A stretch of 48,413 nucleotides of DNA from Heyndrickxia ginsengihumi (GTDB lineage Bacteria > Bacillota > Bacilli > Bacillales > Bacillaceae_C). The notes below the pieces were generated by a model that was not told the origin of the DNA, did not search any database, and saw only the letters and a program-made list of their open reading frames with translations. The stretch lies in NCBI RefSeq assembly GCF_011008565.1, contig NZ_JAAIWK010000028.1:1-48413 (forward strand). Reading direction: 5' to 3'. Shown in pieces: positions 46,264-48,413 of the stretch. Numbering within the stretch: position 1 is the stretch's first letter; every line of letters starts with the position of its first letter. The translations under genes were made by a program, and so were the position numbers.

Positions 46264-47934
46264 TCACACTTCCATAATGATTGGCAAAATCATCGGACGT
46301 CTCTTTGTTTTTTCAAATAAATATGAGCTTAATTGATCACGAATATCTTGTTTAATACTTGTCCAATCGAATGAATCTTGAGACATATTATGCTCAACAA
46401 TATCTTTCACAAGACTGACAGAGTTGCTAATAAGTTTTTCTGACTCCCGAACATACACAAATCCACGGCTAATGACTTCTGGTCCCGCTGCGATTGTTTT
46501 CCGCAGTCTATCTAATGTAACGACTACAATGAGAATACCATCCTGCGATAATAGACGACGATCTCGTAAAACAATATTTCCAACATCACCGACACCACTT
46601 CCATCCACTAAAATATTTCCTGATGGAACACGTCCGCTAATCGTCAGTTTTTCTTGCTTATATTCAATAACCTCGCCATTACTAGAAATAATGATAGACT
46701 CTTTTGGGATACCAACTTGCTGTGCTAACTTTGCATGGGTATATAAACTTCTATACTCACCTTGAACAGGGATAAAATATCTTGGTTTCATTAAACCTAA
46801 CATTAATTTTAAATCTTCTTGGCAACCATGACCTGTCACGTGAATATTTCGTTTGCTTGAAAAAACTGTAGCACCCGCACGATAAAGCATATCAACCGTT
46901 TTTGCTACAAATAGTTCTAATCCCGGAGATGGCGAAACAGCAAGGAACACTGTATCCCCTTTTTTTACGTTTACATATTTATGGGAATTTTTAGCCATTT
47001 TTTGTAAAACTAAAAACGGCTCACCTTGACTACCTGTTGTCAAAATAACTAATTCATGATCATCATATTTTGAAATATCATGTATCGGGATAATGAGATT
47101 ATCGGCTTCCGCAGTTAAATATCCTAATTTTATTGCAATTTTGTATATTCTCTCCAAATATTTACCTACAATCGCTACTTTTCGATTTGTTTCACATGCA
47201 GAGTTTAAAATTTGTTGAATACGAATTAAGTTTAATGCAAAACTAGCTATAATAATCCTGCCTTTTGCTTCAAAGAAGGCATGTGATATTTCTTCTGCCA
47301 CAATAGACTCTCTGATCGTCAAACCAGGATGCTCAGCTTCTGTACTGTCAGACAAAAGGAAAAGAACACCTTCATCACCAATATTGGCCATTTTTCCGAT
47401 TTCTGAGCGATATGGCCCTTTTAATTCTTGATCAAATTTAAAGTCCCCAGTATAAACGATATTTCCTTCTGAAGTATGAATGCAAATTCCAACCGAATCA
47501 GGGATACTGTGAGTTGTTCTAAAAAAGCGAATATCTACAGAATCAAAATGCAAAACAGTATCTGCATGAATGGTAACAAATTGAATAGATTTTTTTAATT
47601 TTACTTCTTTTAATTTTTCTTTTACAAGCGCAATCGTTAATTTTGTTGCATACACAGGAACATTTAACTTCATTAGCATATATGGAAGTGCGCCAATAGC
47701 ATCTTCATGGCCATGAGTTAAAAATATTCCTCGGATTTTATGCTTGTTTTCTTCTAAATATTTAAAATCAGGAATAACAATATCAATACCTAACATTTCA
47801 TCCTCAGGAAACATGAGCCCTGCATCAAGGACAAAAATGTCATCATCCACTTCAACTACATATAAATTTTTTCCTACCTCCCCAACTCCTCCTAAAGGAA
47901 TGACTTTGATAGTTTCGTTTTTTTCCTTTTTCAA
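46264..47934 (-). CDS. rnjB: Ribonuclease J2 (556 aa)
   Basis: Beta-CASP metallo-beta-lactamase RNase, partner of RNase J1 in 5'-3' mRNA decay and rRNA maturation. The metal motif reads THGHEDAIGA: the last His of HxHxDH is replaced by Ala, the mark of J2, which is nearly inactive alone. Other landmarks are LDAGLMFPEDEMLGID, TGDFKFDQ, LSDSTEAEHPG, and the C-terminal SQDGILIVVVTLD and RRPMILPIIMEV. Position before tepA is that of rnjB (ymfA) in B. subtilis. AGGAATCGTAA-type ribosome site GGGAGG lies 8 nt upstream. It has a private terminator. Confidence 0.96.
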   Translation of the reverse strand: MKKEKNETIKVIPLGGVGEVGKNLYVVEVDDDIFVLDAGLMFPEDEMLGIDIVIPDFKYLEENKHKIRGIFLTHGHEDAIGALPYMLMKLNVPVYATKLTIALVKEKLKEVKLKKSIQFVTIHADTVLHFDSVDIRFFRTTHSIPDSVGICIHTSEGNIVYTGDFKFDQELKGPYRSEIGKMANIGDEGVLFLLSDSTEAEHPGLTIRESIVAEEISHAFFEAKGRIIIASFALNLIRIQQILNSACETNRKVAIVGKYLERIYKIAIKLGYLTAEADNLIIPIHDISKYDDHELVILTTGSQGEPFLVLQKMAKNSHKYVNVKKGDTVFLAVSPSPGLELFVAKTVDMLYRAGATVFSSKRNIHVTGHGCQEDLKLMLGLMKPRYFIPVQGEYRSLYTHAKLAQQVGIPKESIIISSNGEVIEYKQEKLTISGRVPSGNILVDGSGVGDVGNIVLRDRRLLSQDGILIVVVTLDRLRKTIAAGPEVISRGFVYVRESEKLISNSVSLVKDIVEHNMSQDSFDWTSIKQDIRDQLSSYLFEKTKRRPMILPIIMEV

Positions 47935-48258
47935 ATTACGATTCCTCCCATGTTGAAAAAAATGGCAGAGTAGAACAATCGTTATTATGCAATTATTTAA
48001 AACTTAAATAAGCTTTCTATTTAACAAACCGTTCACTCTTCTTTATTGCTATATAAAAACTCATTGATCATGATGTTGAAGATACGTTAAAAAAGTAATA
48101 ACTGTTTAAGTTCTATTTGTTACACCGGTCCCAAATCATGATTTAAGAGTATTTAAATCAAAAATTCCGTTCCTTTCGCTTATGTATAGCTTAACCGAAA
48201 TAGGGTTAATTGGTCAATTAGTGATATCATAATTTATGACTGTTTTCCAAAAGAAGAT

Positions 48259-48337
48259 TGATTTTCGCTTCAGGATGCTCGCTTTCCGCAGGCGGATGCT
48301 GAGCCTCCTCGGCGTTGCACGGAGGCCACTGAAAATC
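48259..48337 (+). repeat. Dispersed intergenic repeat, copy 4 (best copy)
   Basis: Reads TTGATTTTCGCTTCAGGATG, CTCGCTTTCCGCAGGCGGAT, GCTGAGCCTCCTCGGC, then GCACGGAGGCC. GC-rich and partly self-complementary (CCTCCTCGG / GGAGGCC region). Related copies lie at 23,941, 27,768 and 37,311. Confidence 0.75.
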
Positions 48338-48372
48338 TTACGTTTTTATATAAATTGATTTAGCAAAGGCAG

Positions 48373-48413
48373 AAAAAAGGCAGTTTGTTGTTCTAGTTCA
48401 GACAACAAACTGC
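48373..48413 (-). terminator. Terminator of the gene right of the window
   Basis: GCAGTTTGTTGT paired with ACAACAAACTGC, a perfect 12-bp stem with 10-nt loop, followed on the minus strand by a T-run. Confidence 0.88.

Larger units (their letters stand above)
47935..48413. other. Gap upstream of rnjB
   Basis: No gene. It contains AT-rich promoter-like DNA near rnjB, one good copy of the dispersed repeat (48,259-48,337) and, at the very edge, the terminator of the next gene to the right, which is outside the window (in B. subtilis the neighbour is dapA). Confidence 0.6.

Overview
The window comes from the chromosome of a low-GC, endospore-forming member of the Bacillaceae. It carries cotE, spoVS, spoIIIE and a YjcZ-type small sporulation protein, and the gene order mutL-mutS-cotE-ricA-miaB / spoVS-ymdB-rny-recA-cinA-pgsA-ymfM-ymfK-ymfJ-ymfI-ymfH-ymfF / spoIIIE-ylzJ-tepA-rnjB follows that of Bacillus subtilis. 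Protein identities and locus differences (a nup-type ABC operon between ymfF and spoIIIE, a U32 peptidase pair between miaB and spoVS, no pbpX between rny and recA) say it is not B. subtilis itself; I cannot name the species.

Region 1 (1 to about 13,925) is accessory DNA next to the 3' end of mutL. It is patchy, gene-poor and rich in broken genes: three remnants of tyrosine integrases, an IS3-type transposase remnant, a decayed SOS-controlled UvrX-type polymerase module, a decayed phage-type gene and an N-terminally truncated secreted protein. Intact cargo includes a LysR / succinate-semialdehyde dehydrogenase / small membrane protein cluster, a flavin monooxygenase (TetX-like) / metallo-beta-lactamase-fold / TetR cluster with two matching palindromic operators, a cold-shock protein and a TrhA (hemolysin III) membrane protein. 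Each integrase tail is followed by a copy, more or less decayed, of a short sequence that also forms the last codons of mutL. The simplest reading is repeated insertion of integrative elements at the mutL 3' end, leaving a tandem row of element remains. One integrase remnant carries an internal inversion of about 205 bp that, when turned back, restores a continuous reading frame.

Region 2 (13,926 to 48,413) is conserved core chromosome, with every gene on the minus strand: mismatch repair (mutS, mutL), spore coat morphogenesis (cotE), RNA maturation and decay (ricA, ymdB, rny, rnjB), tRNA modification (miaB, U32 pair), homologous recombination (recA with a LexA box), membrane lipid synthesis (pgsA), cell shape (ymfM/rodZ), EF-P modification (ymfI), an M16 peptidase pair (ymfF/ymfH), a nucleoside-type ABC importer (nupNOPQ-like) with a CodY-like box, and forespore DNA translocation (spoIIIE) with tepA and ylzJ. 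Strong intrinsic terminators separate the transcription units, several of them overlapping the stop codon of the gene they end.

The points most worth a second look are the mutL-adjacent att-like repeats with integrase tails, the in-gene inversion, the TetX-like operon with paired operators, and a UGA stop in ricA that lies directly before two in-frame cysteine codons.
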